Assembly: GCF_014646695.1 (NCBI RefSeq) | Contig: NZ_BMNT01000007.1 | Span: 72,160-125,519 of the forward strand | Length of the DNA stretch: 53,360 nt | Direction of reading: 5' to 3' | Source: Sphaerisporangium melleum | Lineage (GTDB): Bacteria; Actinomycetota; Actinomycetes; Streptosporangiales; Streptosporangiaceae | Shown: positions 35,372 through 43,440 of the stretch, piece by piece | Layout of the letters: the number at the start of each line of letters is the position of its first letter | Numbering within the stretch: the first letter of the stretch is position 1 | The notes under the pieces: model-generated | Database searches by the model: none | Told to the model about the DNA's origin: nothing | Seen by the model: only the letters and a program-made list of their open reading frames with translations | Translations under genes and position numbers: made by a program

Positions 35372-37117
35372 TCAGCGCCGGCGGAGGCGGCGGGCGCCCG
35401 CGAACAGGGTCGCCCCCGCGGTCAGGAGCACCCCGGCGAGCAGGGCGACCAGCGAGCCGGTGTTCATGCCGGTCAGGCCCAGCGGCTGCTCGGCGCTCAT
35501 CAGGCCGGGGTTGACCGGCAGGTCACGGACCGTGCGGCCCTCGGCCACCCCGCCGACCGGCGTACCGGCCACGGCCTGGCCCACCGGCGTCTTGGCGACC
35601 GTCCCGGTGACCTGCTCCAGCGGGCCGTTCGCCGCCGCGCCCTTGAGCGGCATCCCGGCCGGCTGGGCGGGCGCGGCGGGCAGCATCGGCAGCGGGGCGG
35701 CCTTCGGCGGCAGGGCCACGGGGCCGGACGAAGCCGTCCCGGTCTTGCCGACCAGGGCCGGGACCAGCGGCAGCTCGGACAGCAGGCCGGCGCCCTGCGC
35801 CTTGGCGCCGGAGACCTGCCCCGAGGCGTGGGCCGACTGGCCGTACCGCCCACCGGGGCCGCCGACCCGCGCGCCGCCCAGGCACCCGGCGGCCGCGTCG
35901 CCCAGGACGGCGACGGCGTTGCCGCACACGTTGATCGGCGCGGTGATCGGGGCCACCACCTGGTTGCCGCCCAGCACGCTGTGCCGGCCGTCGGTGCGGT
36001 TGCCGCCCGCGCCGCTGCCGCCGCCGCCCTTCACCGAGGCGCCGCCCCGGCAGCCGGAGAACGCGCCGCCGAGCACGGCGACGGAGTTGCCGCAGATGTC
36101 GACCGGCGCGGTGATCGGCGCCACCACCTGGTTGCCGCCCAGCACCGACCCGTGGCCGGAGGTGCGGTTGCCGCCCGCGCCGCCGGGCCCGCCCGGGCGG
36201 GCCGTGACGCCGCCGGGGCAGCCGGCGTCGGCGTTGCCGACGGCGTTGCCGCACAGCTCGATCGGCACCAGGATCGGCGCGACGATCTGGTTGCCGCCGC
36301 CGATGCTGTGCCCGCCGTCCGTGACGTTGTGCCCGGCACCGCCCCCGGGACGCGGGCCGTGACCGCCGTAGCCGTTCCCCGGGCCGCCCTTGACGTGCGC
36401 GCCGCCCCGGCAGCCGGAGAACGCCTCGCCGATGAGGGCGACGGAGTTGCCGCAGATGTCGACCGGCGCGGTGATCGGCGCCACCACCTGGTTGCCGCCC
36501 AGCACCGAGCCGTGGCCCGAGGTGCGGTTGCCGCCCGCGCCGCGCGCGCCGCCGCCCTTGACGACCGACGCGCCGCCCCGGCACCCCGCGGTCGCCTCAC
36601 CGAAGATCGCCACGGCGTTGCCGCAGGCGTTGATGGGCGCGGTGATCGGCGCGTTGACCTGGTTGCCGCCGAGCACGCTGTGCCGCCCGTCGGTCGTGCC
36701 GCCCGTGCCGCCGCTGCCGCCGCCGTTCTTGACGGTCGCCCCGCCCCGGCACCCGGCGTCCGAGCGCCCGACGAGGGAGACGGCGTTGCCGCAGGCGTTG
36801 ATCGGCGCGGTGATCGGCGCGTTGACCTGGTTGCCGCCGAGCACGCTGCCGCGGCCCGACGTGCTGCCCTGGATGGCGGCGGACCCGCCGCCGCCCTGGA
36901 CGGACGCCCCGCCGCGGGAGGAGGCGGAGGACTCGCCGATGACGCCGACCGCGTTGCCGCTGATGTCGACCGGGAGGGTGATGGGCAGGTTGACCTGGTT
37001 GCCGCCGGCCACCGAACCGGTGCCGGAGGTGTCGGCGACGGCGGTGCCGCTGCCGAGGGCCATGACGCCCAGCGCGAGAAGAGCAGCGGGGGCGGAGCCC
37101 TTGGCCCATGTACGCAT
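35372..37117 (-). CDS. Seven-repeat chaplin-like cell-surface protein
   Basis: 581-residue secreted protein; ATG at 37117 with GGAG 9 nt upstream and a signal peptide ending TAVADT. Seven chaplin domains follow, each about 35-40 residues with the core GSVLGGNQVNAPITAPINAC, then GNAVSLVG and a closing GC, separated by Gly-rich linkers. Repeats 2-7 keep the Cys pair; the first (ITLPVDISGNAV) has none. Classic chaplins have one domain or two plus a sortase signal; this is much larger. The C-terminus has a Pro/Ala-rich spacer, LGLTG, a hydrophobic helix and an RRLRRR tail, which resembles a sortase signal with Gly in place of Pro/Ala of LPxTG/LAxTG. Chaplins form amyloid films that make aerial hyphae and spores hydrophobic. 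Confidence 0.9.
   Translation of the reverse strand: MRTWAKGSAPAALLALGVMALGSGTAVADTSGTGSVAGGNQVNLPITLPVDISGNAVGVIGESSASSRGGASVQGGGGSAAIQGSTSGRGSVLGGNQVNAPITAPINACGNAVSLVGRSDAGCRGGATVKNGGGSGGTGGTTDGRHSVLGGNQVNAPITAPINACGNAVAIFGEATAGCRGGASVVKGGGARGAGGNRTSGHGSVLGGNQVVAPITAPVDICGNSVALIGEAFSGCRGGAHVKGGPGNGYGGHGPRPGGGAGHNVTDGGHSIGGGNQIVAPILVPIELCGNAVGNADAGCPGGVTARPGGPGGAGGNRTSGHGSVLGGNQVVAPITAPVDICGNSVAVLGGAFSGCRGGASVKGGGGSGAGGNRTDGRHSVLGGNQVVAPITAPINVCGNAVAVLGDAAAGCLGGARVGGPGGRYGQSAHASGQVSGAKAQGAGLLSELPLVPALVGKTGTASSGPVALPPKAAPLPMLPAAPAQPAGMPLKGAAANGPLEQVTGTVAKTPVGQAVAGTPVGGVAEGRTVRDLPVNPGLMSAEQPLGLTGMNTGSLVALLAGVLLTAGATLFAGARRLRRR
35878..37020. repeat. DNA-level tandem repeats encoding chaplin domains
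   Basis: The seven domains are also repeated at the DNA level at irregular spacing. The blocks around 36045-36180 and 36405-36540 are almost identical for more than 120 nt, as are those around 36610-36680 and 36785-36850. This implies recent duplication or gene conversion and makes the region prone to unequal recombination and assembly error. Confidence 0.85.
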
Positions 37118-37591
37118 AACAGATCGCTCCTTGGTGTTCCGGGGGGTTGGTGTTCCTGACAGATCGCGACGATCCCGGCGGCCACCGCCCGGAGCACCCG
37201 AGGGTGACGAGGGGGTGAGCGGTGGCGCGGATCACCGGTGGGGGCCCCGAACGGCCCTGGTCCGCCTACACGCGGTGATGCGGCAGGAAGACCGAGGGAA
37301 GGCCGGTGGGGGGCGGTGATCTGCGGATCGGCCGGACCGGATCGGCGCGCACCGCGACCCGGCGGATCAGATGCCGGGTCGAGCGGCGGACGCCTATGGC
37401 TCGGTCGGACCGGCATGGCGACCACCGTGCGCATGGTGATCACAACGGGCCCGGCCCGGGAAGATCGCGAGGCTGGAGATGACTGACGTTTCACCCGCGC
37501 GGAGGATCGCGCCGCTCCAAGAAGGAGAACAGCGGTGCGCTCCGCGGCCGGCCGGACGGCTCACACGGCCAGGGCCGGCCCGGCGGCGGGA
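37118..37591. other. Upstream region of the chaplin-like gene
   Basis: About 475 nt without a supportable gene, between two minus-strand genes. It should contain the promoter and leader of the chaplin-like gene. I see no clear -10/-35 or regulator site. Confidence 0.35.
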
Positions 37592-38239
37592 TCAGTCGGG
37601 GGAGAAAGAAGGGTCGTCCGCTGCCGCACGGACGACAGGAGTGGCCACGCTCGCCGGGTCGGCGGGCGCGACCACGAACCGCGGGTCGAAGACCGGCCGC
37701 GCGACGTCGCCGAGGCCCGGCCCGAACGGACCGGAGCCACCTCTCGGCACGATCCCGTTGGCCCCCGCCGAATGATCGGCGGTGGACGGTCGTGGGGAGA
37801 CGGGCTTGGACTGACTGGTGAGCCCGTCGACCGTCCTCCCGGCCATCGCCCCGGCATCGACGCTCACCGTGGGGAAACCGCCGGCGTACGCCGGCCCGGT
37901 GGCGCCATCAGAGGCCGAGGGTGCACGGCGCGAGGCCGCCGCGTCGGGCGGGCCGAGGGCATCGGCCTCGATCGCCGCCACCTGCCCCGCGGGACCATGG
38001 CCGTCCGCGGCCGCGGGACCGGCGAAGAAGACACCGAGGACCAGACCCAGGAGCCAACCGGCGGCGATCAGCACACCGGTGGCGAGCAGACGATCGAACC
38101 GGGAGCCGGCCACGAACCGTGCCATCCGGCCTTCCCTCGCCATGATCATCTGCACCTGGTCAGCGGCAGGAGGCACGGGCACGCAGGCCGTGACGGAGGG
38201 CGCCTGAGCGCCCCGCCGACCTTCCGGCATGCGTGCCAC
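37592..38239 (-). CDS. Hypothetical membrane-anchored or secreted protein
   Basis: 215 residues, GTG at 38239 behind GGGGGAGG. Residues 1-50 are cytoplasmic-looking with several Arg; residues about 52-77 (LLATGVLIAAGWLLGLVLGV) form one hydrophobic helix, probably a signal or anchor ending near PAAADG. The rest is low-complexity Gly/Ala/Pro/Asp, without Cys or a known domain. It lies upstream of the chaplin-like gene on the same strand, so a cell-surface role in the same developmental context is possible, but only by position. Ending SFSPD. I do not recognise a family. Confidence 0.6.
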   Translation of the reverse strand: MARMPEGRRGAQAPSVTACVPVPPAADQVQMIMAREGRMARFVAGSRFDRLLATGVLIAAGWLLGLVLGVFFAGPAAADGHGPAGQVAAIEADALGPPDAAASRRAPSASDGATGPAYAGGFPTVSVDAGAMAGRTVDGLTSQSKPVSPRPSTADHSAGANGIVPRGGSGPFGPGLGDVARPVFDPRFVVAPADPASVATPVVRAAADDPSFSPD

Positions 38240-38359
38240 GTGACCTCCCCCAACACCTCGAACGCCCGGCTCTCACAGGACGAACCCTGGGACAACCCTT
38301 CAACGGAACGTAACCGTAGCACCACTTCCCGTCATGGCAACGGTTTTCCAGGAAGCCGG

Positions 38360-39658
38360 TCAGCAGGCGTCAAGGAAACGGTCAAGAACCCGCACCCCGA
38401 ATTGGAGCGAATCCACCGGAACCCGCTCGTCCACCCCGTGGAACATGCCGGAGAAGTCGAGGTCGGCGGGCAGCTTCAGCGGAGCGAACCCGAACCCGCG
38501 GATGCCGAGCCTGCTGAACGCCTTCAGGTCGGTGCCACCGGACAGCGTGTACGGCACCGCCCGCGCCCCGGGGTCCTCCGCCTGCAGGGCGTCGGCCATC
38601 GCCCGCACGAGCGGGCCGTCGAACGCGGTCTCGACGGCGATGTCGTGGTACACGAACTCCCTGGTCACGTTGGGGCCCAGCAGCTCGTCGATGGTGGCGA
38701 AGAACTCCTCCTCGTAGCCCGGCAGGAACCGGCCGTCCACGTGCGCCGTCGCCGTCTGCGGGATCACGTTGGCCTTGTACCCGGCGTCGAGCATCGTCGG
38801 GTTGGCCGTGTTCCGCAGTGTCGCCCCGATCATGCGGGCCAGCGAGCCGAGCTTGGCCACCGCCGCCTCGGCGTCGTGCGCCTCGATCTCGATCTCGAAC
38901 GCCTCCCGGAAGAACGCCCGCACCGTCGGGGTCAGCCGCACGGGCCACTCGTACCGCCCGATGCGCCCCACGGCCTCGGCGAGCTCGGTGACGGCGTTCT
39001 CGCTGTTCAGCATCGACCCGTGCCCGGCGCGCCCGCTGGCGGCCAGCTTCATCCAGGCGATGCCCTTCTCCGCCGCCTCGATCAGGTACAGCCGCCTGGC
39101 CTCTCCCACCGAGACGCTGAAGCCGCCCACCTCGCCGATCGCCTCGGTGCACCCCTCGAACAGATCGGCGTGCCGCTGCGACAGCCACTGCGCGCCGTAC
39201 GTGCCGCCTGCCTCCTCGTCCGCCGTGAACGCCAGCACCACATCGCGTGGCGGCCGGCGCCCCTCGCTGAGCCGCTGGCGGACGACCGCCAGGATCATGG
39301 CGTCCATGTCCTTCATGTCCACCGCGCCCCGGCCCCAGACGCAGCCATCGGCGATCTCGCCGCTCAGCGGATGGTGGGTCCAGTCGGCGGCGTTGAAGGG
39401 AACGACGTCGAGGTGCCCGTGGAGCAGCAGAGCCCCCCGGCTCGAATCCTCACCCTCGATGCGGGCGATCACGTTGGCCCGCTTGTCGTCGCTCTCCAGA
39501 ATGTGCGGCTCGAGCCCCACCTCAGCGAGCTTCTCCGCGACGTACTCGGCGGCGGCCCGTTCTCCCGGCCCGGCGTTGTCCCCGGCGTTGGTCGAGTCGA
39601 TCCGGATCAGGTCGCGGCACAGCTCGGCGACCTCGTCCTCGCCGTTGAACGCGGTCAT
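38360..39658 (-). CDS. M20-family metallopeptidase
   Basis: Cytoplasmic dizinc amidohydrolase/peptidase of the M20 (ArgE/DapE/CPG2) family, 432 residues, ATG at 39658 with AAGGAG 6 nt upstream. Metal ligands: H and D in LLHGHLDVVP, D in GRGAVDMKD, Glu pair in TADEEAGGTYG, and His in GMFHGVDERVP. The dimerisation lid begins near GIAWMKLAASGRAGHGS. It probably cleaves dipeptides or N-acyl amino acids. It stands alone with its own promoter region, upstream of tRNA-Leu. Confidence 0.93.
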   Translation of the reverse strand: MTAFNGEDEVAELCRDLIRIDSTNAGDNAGPGERAAAEYVAEKLAEVGLEPHILESDDKRANVIARIEGEDSSRGALLLHGHLDVVPFNAADWTHHPLSGEIADGCVWGRGAVDMKDMDAMILAVVRQRLSEGRRPPRDVVLAFTADEEAGGTYGAQWLSQRHADLFEGCTEAIGEVGGFSVSVGEARRLYLIEAAEKGIAWMKLAASGRAGHGSMLNSENAVTELAEAVGRIGRYEWPVRLTPTVRAFFREAFEIEIEAHDAEAAVAKLGSLARMIGATLRNTANPTMLDAGYKANVIPQTATAHVDGRFLPGYEEEFFATIDELLGPNVTREFVYHDIAVETAFDGPLVRAMADALQAEDPGARAVPYTLSGGTDLKAFSRLGIRGFGFAPLKLPADLDFSGMFHGVDERVPVDSLQFGVRVLDRFLDAC

Positions 39659-39906
39659 ACCGTGCTCCTTCGGTTCAGTACAGGCTGACCCTCCCCATCC
39701 TGCCGCCCGCAAACCCTCACCAGCATCTCCGCCCTAGCCCATCCCCTGCCCCGCACCACCGGCCGATCCCCGTGAGGAACCCCCCAGCCGTTCGACCCCT
39801 GCCGCCGAAGCCGGGCTCCGCCCGCTTCTCGGTATGAAGGAGTGCCCGGAGTTTGCTAACCTGGTTCAGCCGACGCGGGAAGACGTTCCAACGTGCAGGC
39901 ACCACT

Positions 39907-39992
39907 GTCCGGGTGGCGGAATAGGCAGACGCGCTAGCTTGAGGTGCTAGTGCCCTTTACGGGGCATGGGGGTTCAAGTCCCCCCTCGGACA
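39907..39992 (+). tRNA. tRNA-Leu (anticodon GAG)
   Basis: 86-nt class II tRNA: acceptor GTCCGGG/CTCGGAC with discriminator A, D-arm, anticodon stem CTAGC/GCTAG with loop TTGAGGT giving GAG (reads CTC), variable arm TGCCCTTTACGGGGCA, T-arm GGGGGTTCAAGTCCCCC. It marks the left end of the island. Confidence 0.95.
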
Positions 39993-39997
39993 CACAC

Positions 39998-40253
39998 CTA
40001 TCGCAGCACATGTGGAGGTTCCGGAGCGATCCGGGCCTCCACATACTGCTTTTCTGGGTAGTACGTGAGCTTCAGCCCAAGCTGCGTGTAGAGCTCGGCC
40101 TTGTCGTCCGGGCCCGCTTCTGAGACCAAGCGCACCAAGTCGCCGACCTCTTCGATCATCGCCCTGATCTCCGCGACGCTGATGCGCTGCGCCGCTGGAA
40201 CTGCCTTGAGCTCGCCCTCCAGACGGGTCTCCCCGCCTCTTCGTGATCTCATC
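39998..40253 (-). pseudogene. C-terminal remnant of a serine site-specific recombinase
   Basis: About 85 residues on the minus strand resemble the C-terminal end of large serine recombinases: RLEGELKAVPAAQRISVAEI, EVGDLVRLVSEAGPDDKAEL, then YTQLGLKLTYYPEKQYVEARI. The stop is 6 nt from the tRNA-Leu 3' end. A second minus-strand frame runs on into the tRNA as RGDLNPHAP, the tail often seen in integrases that insert at tRNA genes. Sequence beyond about 40255 no longer looks like recombinase, so the catalytic and Zn domains are gone. It marks past insertion of a mobile element here. Confidence 0.65.
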
Positions 40254-40387
40254 CGGCAGGTCATGCACAAGAGCCCGCATGAATGCCCAACGACATCGAA
40301 TCCCCTTCTACTATTATCACAATAGAAGTGCTTGCATACTCTATTCACAGGCTCTACCCTTCTTGTACGAGATGCGAGGGAGCTGTG

Positions 40388-40839
40388 ATGCGTACTCTGC
40401 GAGCAGGACGAGCCATCCACTTACTGGACATCGAGAACCTGGCGGCGTCTCCGTCGCCGCCGCGACGGAGATCGCGCACACCATGTCGGACTACCTGCGA
40501 CGGGTGCCGGCCGGCTCCCTGGACCAGTTCGTCGTCGGGGTAAATCCGCGATCACTGGCCGAGGTGGGGCGGGTGATCCACGGCGCTCAGATCCTGACCC
40601 GCTCCAGCCCGGACGGCGCCGACAGCGTGCTCGCCGAGATGGCCGTCAACGACCGGATCGACCTCCGGTTCGAGCGGATGGTCATCGGTTCTGGCGACGG
40701 CTAATTCGCCGACCTGGCCGCCTGGCCGACCGCTCACCACGTGCAGTTCACGGTGGTGTCCCGCACTGCCCTGCTCAGCTGGCGCCTCTACGTCTCGGTC
40801 CGCGACATCACTTACCTCGACGCGGCTCTGGCCGCCTGA
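40388..40839 (+). pseudogene. NYN/PIN-like domain gene with frameshift and internal stop
   Basis: ATG at 40388 follows GAGGGAG. The product begins AIHLLDIENLA, the first strand and Asp of an NYN (PIN-like) nuclease-type domain. A frameshift near 40445 is needed to continue with GGVSVAAATEIAHTMSDYLR, then SSPDGADSVLAEMAVNDRID and VIGSGDG, where a TAA at 40702-40704 interrupts. The same frame resumes with FADLAAWPTAHHVQFTVVSR to a stop at 40837-40839. Conserved DIENL, DGAD and GSGDG-FAD blocks identify the family; two lesions say the gene is dead. A related intact gene is common in actinobacterial accessory regions. Confidence 0.7.
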
Positions 40840-41009
40840 TCCCAGGGAATTCCCTTGACCTACCAGCCCCCATGCCGCCTCCCGCGCGTCGCGGATTCTC
40901 AGGCCCCGCGGTCGTTCTGATCGCCGTTCTCGCGCCGGACGCGGGTTGTGTCGGTGGCGTGGCCGTAGGAAGTATCGGCAGCACGCCGACCCGACCACGT
41001 CCCCCACTC

Positions 41010-41301
41010 GGACAGCCGCCGCGGAGGCGCTGCAGGACACCGGTCTTCCTCCCGCCGAGGAGGAGAAGGCCGTCTGGTAAAGCCGCCCTACTTCAAGGGG
41101 CAGAACGCCGCGATCGCTCGCCAGTAGCTGGTGGACCGGGGATGGAACGAGTTCAGCGACATCAAGCTCGGCTCGCAGGACCGCTACGAGGCGATGGTTC
41201 TCCTGCCGAAGAACTGGACCTTGACCAAGCAGTCCCACAAGGCCGGCAGCAAAGTCAAGGTCGGGACCATCACCGTGCTCACCTGCACGAAGGCGTCCTG
41301 A
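41010..41301 (+). pseudogene. Degraded gene of unknown family
   Basis: One plus-strand frame reads TAAAEALQDTGLPPAEEEKAV then Trp and a stop; after it VKPPYFKGQNAAIARQ, a second stop, then LVDRGWNEFSDIKLGSQDRY, YEAMVLLPKNWTLTKQSHKA and GSKVKVGTITVLTCTKAS to the stop at 41299-41301. The pieces look like a single secreted-protein-like sequence broken by stops and a frameshift. I do not recognise the family. Confidence 0.35.
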
Positions 41302-41673
41302 CGGCCTCGCTCATCCTGCGCAGGTCCAGCACGAGCGCGGCGCGATCACGCTGTCCGATCCAGAGCTCACGACCGGCGTGTACATCGAGGTGGAAACCGA
41401 TGCCCACAGCATGTCCACCTGAAGCTGCCACCAGATAAGTACATATGTCACAGAAGACACAATAGACGAGCTAACAAACATATAAGTGACAGATCGGCCC
41501 GCCAATGATCACTGGGTTGCACCGATCATAGGAATATTGTTCCGTTCTCACGAAAAATCTCGACCCGTCCTTCGAGGGCAATCCGGACAAGCTACCCCGT
41601 ACCTGCACTGCGATGACCATCCAAACCTGGCCCCCAGATATTCCAGGGTGTAGCTTCTAACAGCTTCGCATCG
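41302..41673. other. AT-rich upstream region of the Crp-like gene
   Basis: About 370 nt; 41430-41560 is markedly less GC-rich than the rest of the window. It includes two related AT-rich words, ACATATGTCACAG (41441-41453) and ACATATAAGTGACAG (41478-41492), about 37 nt apart, that could be regulator sites. No gene is apparent. The low GC suggests acquired DNA or a strong regulatory region. Confidence 0.4.
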
Positions 41674-42408
41674 ATGACCCAAGGCGCTTATTCCGTGATA
41701 AATGATCAAGTCCCCGCCAGGTGGCCCATTGGCACTCTCATGGACAGGCTCAGTCCGGAAGAGCGGACAGAGCTGCTGACCCTCGCACCACCGTCCCCAA
41801 AGCAGGCTGGCGAACCACTCATATACCAGGGAGATCGAGACAGGTCCGAGGTCTACCTACTGCGTTCCGTCCCAGGTCAGCGACACACGGCATGCGTGAA
41901 GGTGACGGCCTACCTGGAATCTGGCGGAGCGGCCATGCTGGGCATCCGCGTCAGCGGCGATGTGGTCGGCGAACTGGCGGCTCTGCGTAGGGTGCCGAGA
42001 TCGGCCATGGTGACCACGTGCAGTCCGATGTTGGTGCACGCCATCCGCGCCCAGGCGTTCACCGACTTCCTTGATCGCCACCCGGCGGCATGGAACGCAT
42101 TGGCCAGGATGATCGCCGACCGACTCGACTGGGCCAACCGGAGAAGAACCGACTTCGCTCAGTTCAGCGTGCCCGTACGGGTCGCGAACGTGCTCGTGGA
42201 GATCTCTGGCCGACACGGAGTCGACAGGGCCGACGGGAAACGGGATTTGGGAGTCGATCTTACCCATGAGGAGATTGCCAATCTCGTCGGCGCTAGAAAA
42301 GACGCCGTCTTCAAGGCCATCCGACGTTTCAAGGACCTTGAACTGATCGATCCCGGTCATCGCCGGAAGCTGGTCATCGATCCAATCGGTCTGGCCAAAT
42401 TCCGCTAA
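41674..42408 (+). CDS. Crp/Fnr-family regulator with intact cNMP-binding cassette
   Basis: 244-residue transcription factor. An N-terminal cyclic-nucleotide-binding domain (about 20-150) is followed by a dimer helix (ALARMIADRLDWANRRRTDF) and a Crp-type winged helix with EEIANLVGARKDAVFKAIRR near residues 195-220. The phosphate-binding cassette reads GELAALRRVPRSAMV (G99-E100 ... R109-S110-A111), keeping the Gly-Glu and Arg-Ser residues that hold the cyclic phosphate in E. coli CRP. FNR-type Fe-S cysteines are absent. ATG at 41674 is the first start and lacks a clear ribosome-binding site; ATG at 41740 is another option. It lies 105 nt upstream of a class III cyclase-like gene, so it may sense that enzyme's product. 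Confidence 0.88.
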   Translation: MTQGAYSVINDQVPARWPIGTLMDRLSPEERTELLTLAPPSPKQAGEPLIYQGDRDRSEVYLLRSVPGQRHTACVKVTAYLESGGAAMLGIRVSGDVVGELAALRRVPRSAMVTTCSPMLVHAIRAQAFTDFLDRHPAAWNALARMIADRLDWANRRRTDFAQFSVPVRVANVLVEISGRHGVDRADGKRDLGVDLTHEEIANLVGARKDAVFKAIRRFKDLELIDPGHRRKLVIDPIGLAKFR

Positions 42409-42513
42409 AGCGTACTGGTACGTCTTGAGGCGATGTGATCTTCGCCAGACTCTATCCCCGGCGATCTCCCCCACCGCTCTGGCGGATCTCTCTCACAACC
42501 ACAAGGTGACGTG
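42409..42513 (+). promoter_or_regulatory. Crp-to-cyclase intergenic region with a short palindrome
   Basis: CGTACTGGTACG (42411-42422) has perfect 5-bp arms and begins 3 nt after the Crp-like stop. TGTGA (42435-42439) and TCACA (42493-42497) look like CRP half-sites but are too far apart to form one box. The cyclase ribosome-binding site AAGGTG is at 42503-42508. A promoter for the four-gene operon could lie here. Confidence 0.35.
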
Positions 42514-43440
42514 ATGCTTGATTCTGATTTCAGCCGCCGCTTGGTCATGGCGGTCGATGCGGAGGGATACGGCAGCGGCGACGACCTACGACACGACTCG
42601 ATCCAGTTCGGTCTGGCCCAGGTCATGGACCGTGGCGCACGAGAGGCCGGTCTGCGCCGCGAGACCTGGAGCCGTCAGGAAGCCGGCGACGGCGAGGTCA
42701 TCGTCCTCCCCGAAGGGGAGCCAGAGCTCCGAGTCATCGATGACCTGGTCCGCCGCCTTCGCAAGGCGCTCCACGACCACAATCGCGAGCGCCGGGACGA
42801 CGCCCGCCTGCGGATTCGCATCTCGATCGGCCACGGGGTCGTGAAGCGGGGCGCCATGGGCTTCGTCGGACAGGTCGTGGTGACCACTTGCCGGCTGCTC
42901 GACGCGAACGCCGCCCGTACCGCCCTGAAGACGAACCCGCGCGCCGACCTGGTGCTGATTCTTACCGATCGACTCTACGAGGACGTCATCCGACAGCTTC
43001 ACACCTCGCACCGACCGGAGTCCTTCACCCAGGTGAAAGTGCCGACCAAGGAACGCACCGAGATCGCCTGGATGTGGATTCCCTCAGAAGACCTGGATCA
43101 GAAAGGAACTCTCGACATGGACAACCTGCCCGCGGTCGCCGACACCCTGTGGGCTCTGATCGCTAGTGGCGCCCTCGAACGTCTCGGCGCCTACGGCACC
43201 GAGACCGGACTCGGCGGCGCCCGGAGACTGCTCGCGAAGATCAAGGAGTTCCGGTCCGAGCAAGGCCGACCGGCCGACCCGGAGTCGCGCGACGACTTGC
43301 TGGAGTCCCTGGAGAAGCTGGTGCGTGTCGACCCCGCTGCGGAGCAGTTCGCGCAGAAGTTCAATGCCGAGCAGATGACCGTCAACCTGATCACCGCCCC
43401 CATCTCCGGCGAGGAGATCAACTTTGGCATCCGAAACTGA
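42514..43440 (+). CDS. Class III nucleotide-cyclase-like protein with C-terminal beta motif
   Basis: 308 residues; ATG at 42514 is 7 nt after AAGG. Residues 8-195 fit a cyclase-homology domain: first-strand AVDAEGYG places D15 as metal Asp 1, AGDGEVIVLPEG places D59 (GDG 58-60) as metal Asp 2, RLRIRISIGHGVV is the central strand and GQVVVTTCRLLDANAAR matches the late substrate-binding segment of class III cyclases. It may make a cyclic nucleotide, purine or pyrimidine; Pycsar PycC enzymes share this fold. The rest is a helical linker and a C-terminal segment, TVNLITAPISGEEINFGI (289-306), resembling a signalling motif in the next protein. Its 3' end overlaps the STAND-like gene by 17 nt. Activity is inferred, not shown. 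Confidence 0.75.
   Translation: MLDSDFSRRLVMAVDAEGYGSGDDLRHDSIQFGLAQVMDRGAREAGLRRETWSRQEAGDGEVIVLPEGEPELRVIDDLVRRLRKALHDHNRERRDDARLRIRISIGHGVVKRGAMGFVGQVVVTTCRLLDANAARTALKTNPRADLVLILTDRLYEDVIRQLHTSHRPESFTQVKVPTKERTEIAWMWIPSEDLDQKGTLDMDNLPAVADTLWALIASGALERLGAYGTETGLGGARRLLAKIKEFRSEQGRPADPESRDDLLESLEKLVRVDPAAEQFAQKFNAEQMTVNLITAPISGEEINFGIRN

Noticed and set aside
35878-37020. CRISPR-like array from regularly recurring short blocks
   Set aside because: The repeats are in frame, encode chaplin domains, and the spacing and linkers are protein-coding; no short identical repeats with unique spacers.
40999-41014. Near-copy of the tRNA-Leu 3' end (GTCCCCCACTCGGACA) as an attachment repeat
   Set aside because: It differs by an inserted base from the tRNA end and is only about 15 nt in C-rich DNA; chance similarity cannot be excluded and it lies inside a decayed gene, not at the island end.
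42435-42497. CRP box upstream of the cyclase from TGTGA and TCACA half-sites
   Set aside because: The halves are over 50 nt apart, not six, so they do not form a CRP-type box.
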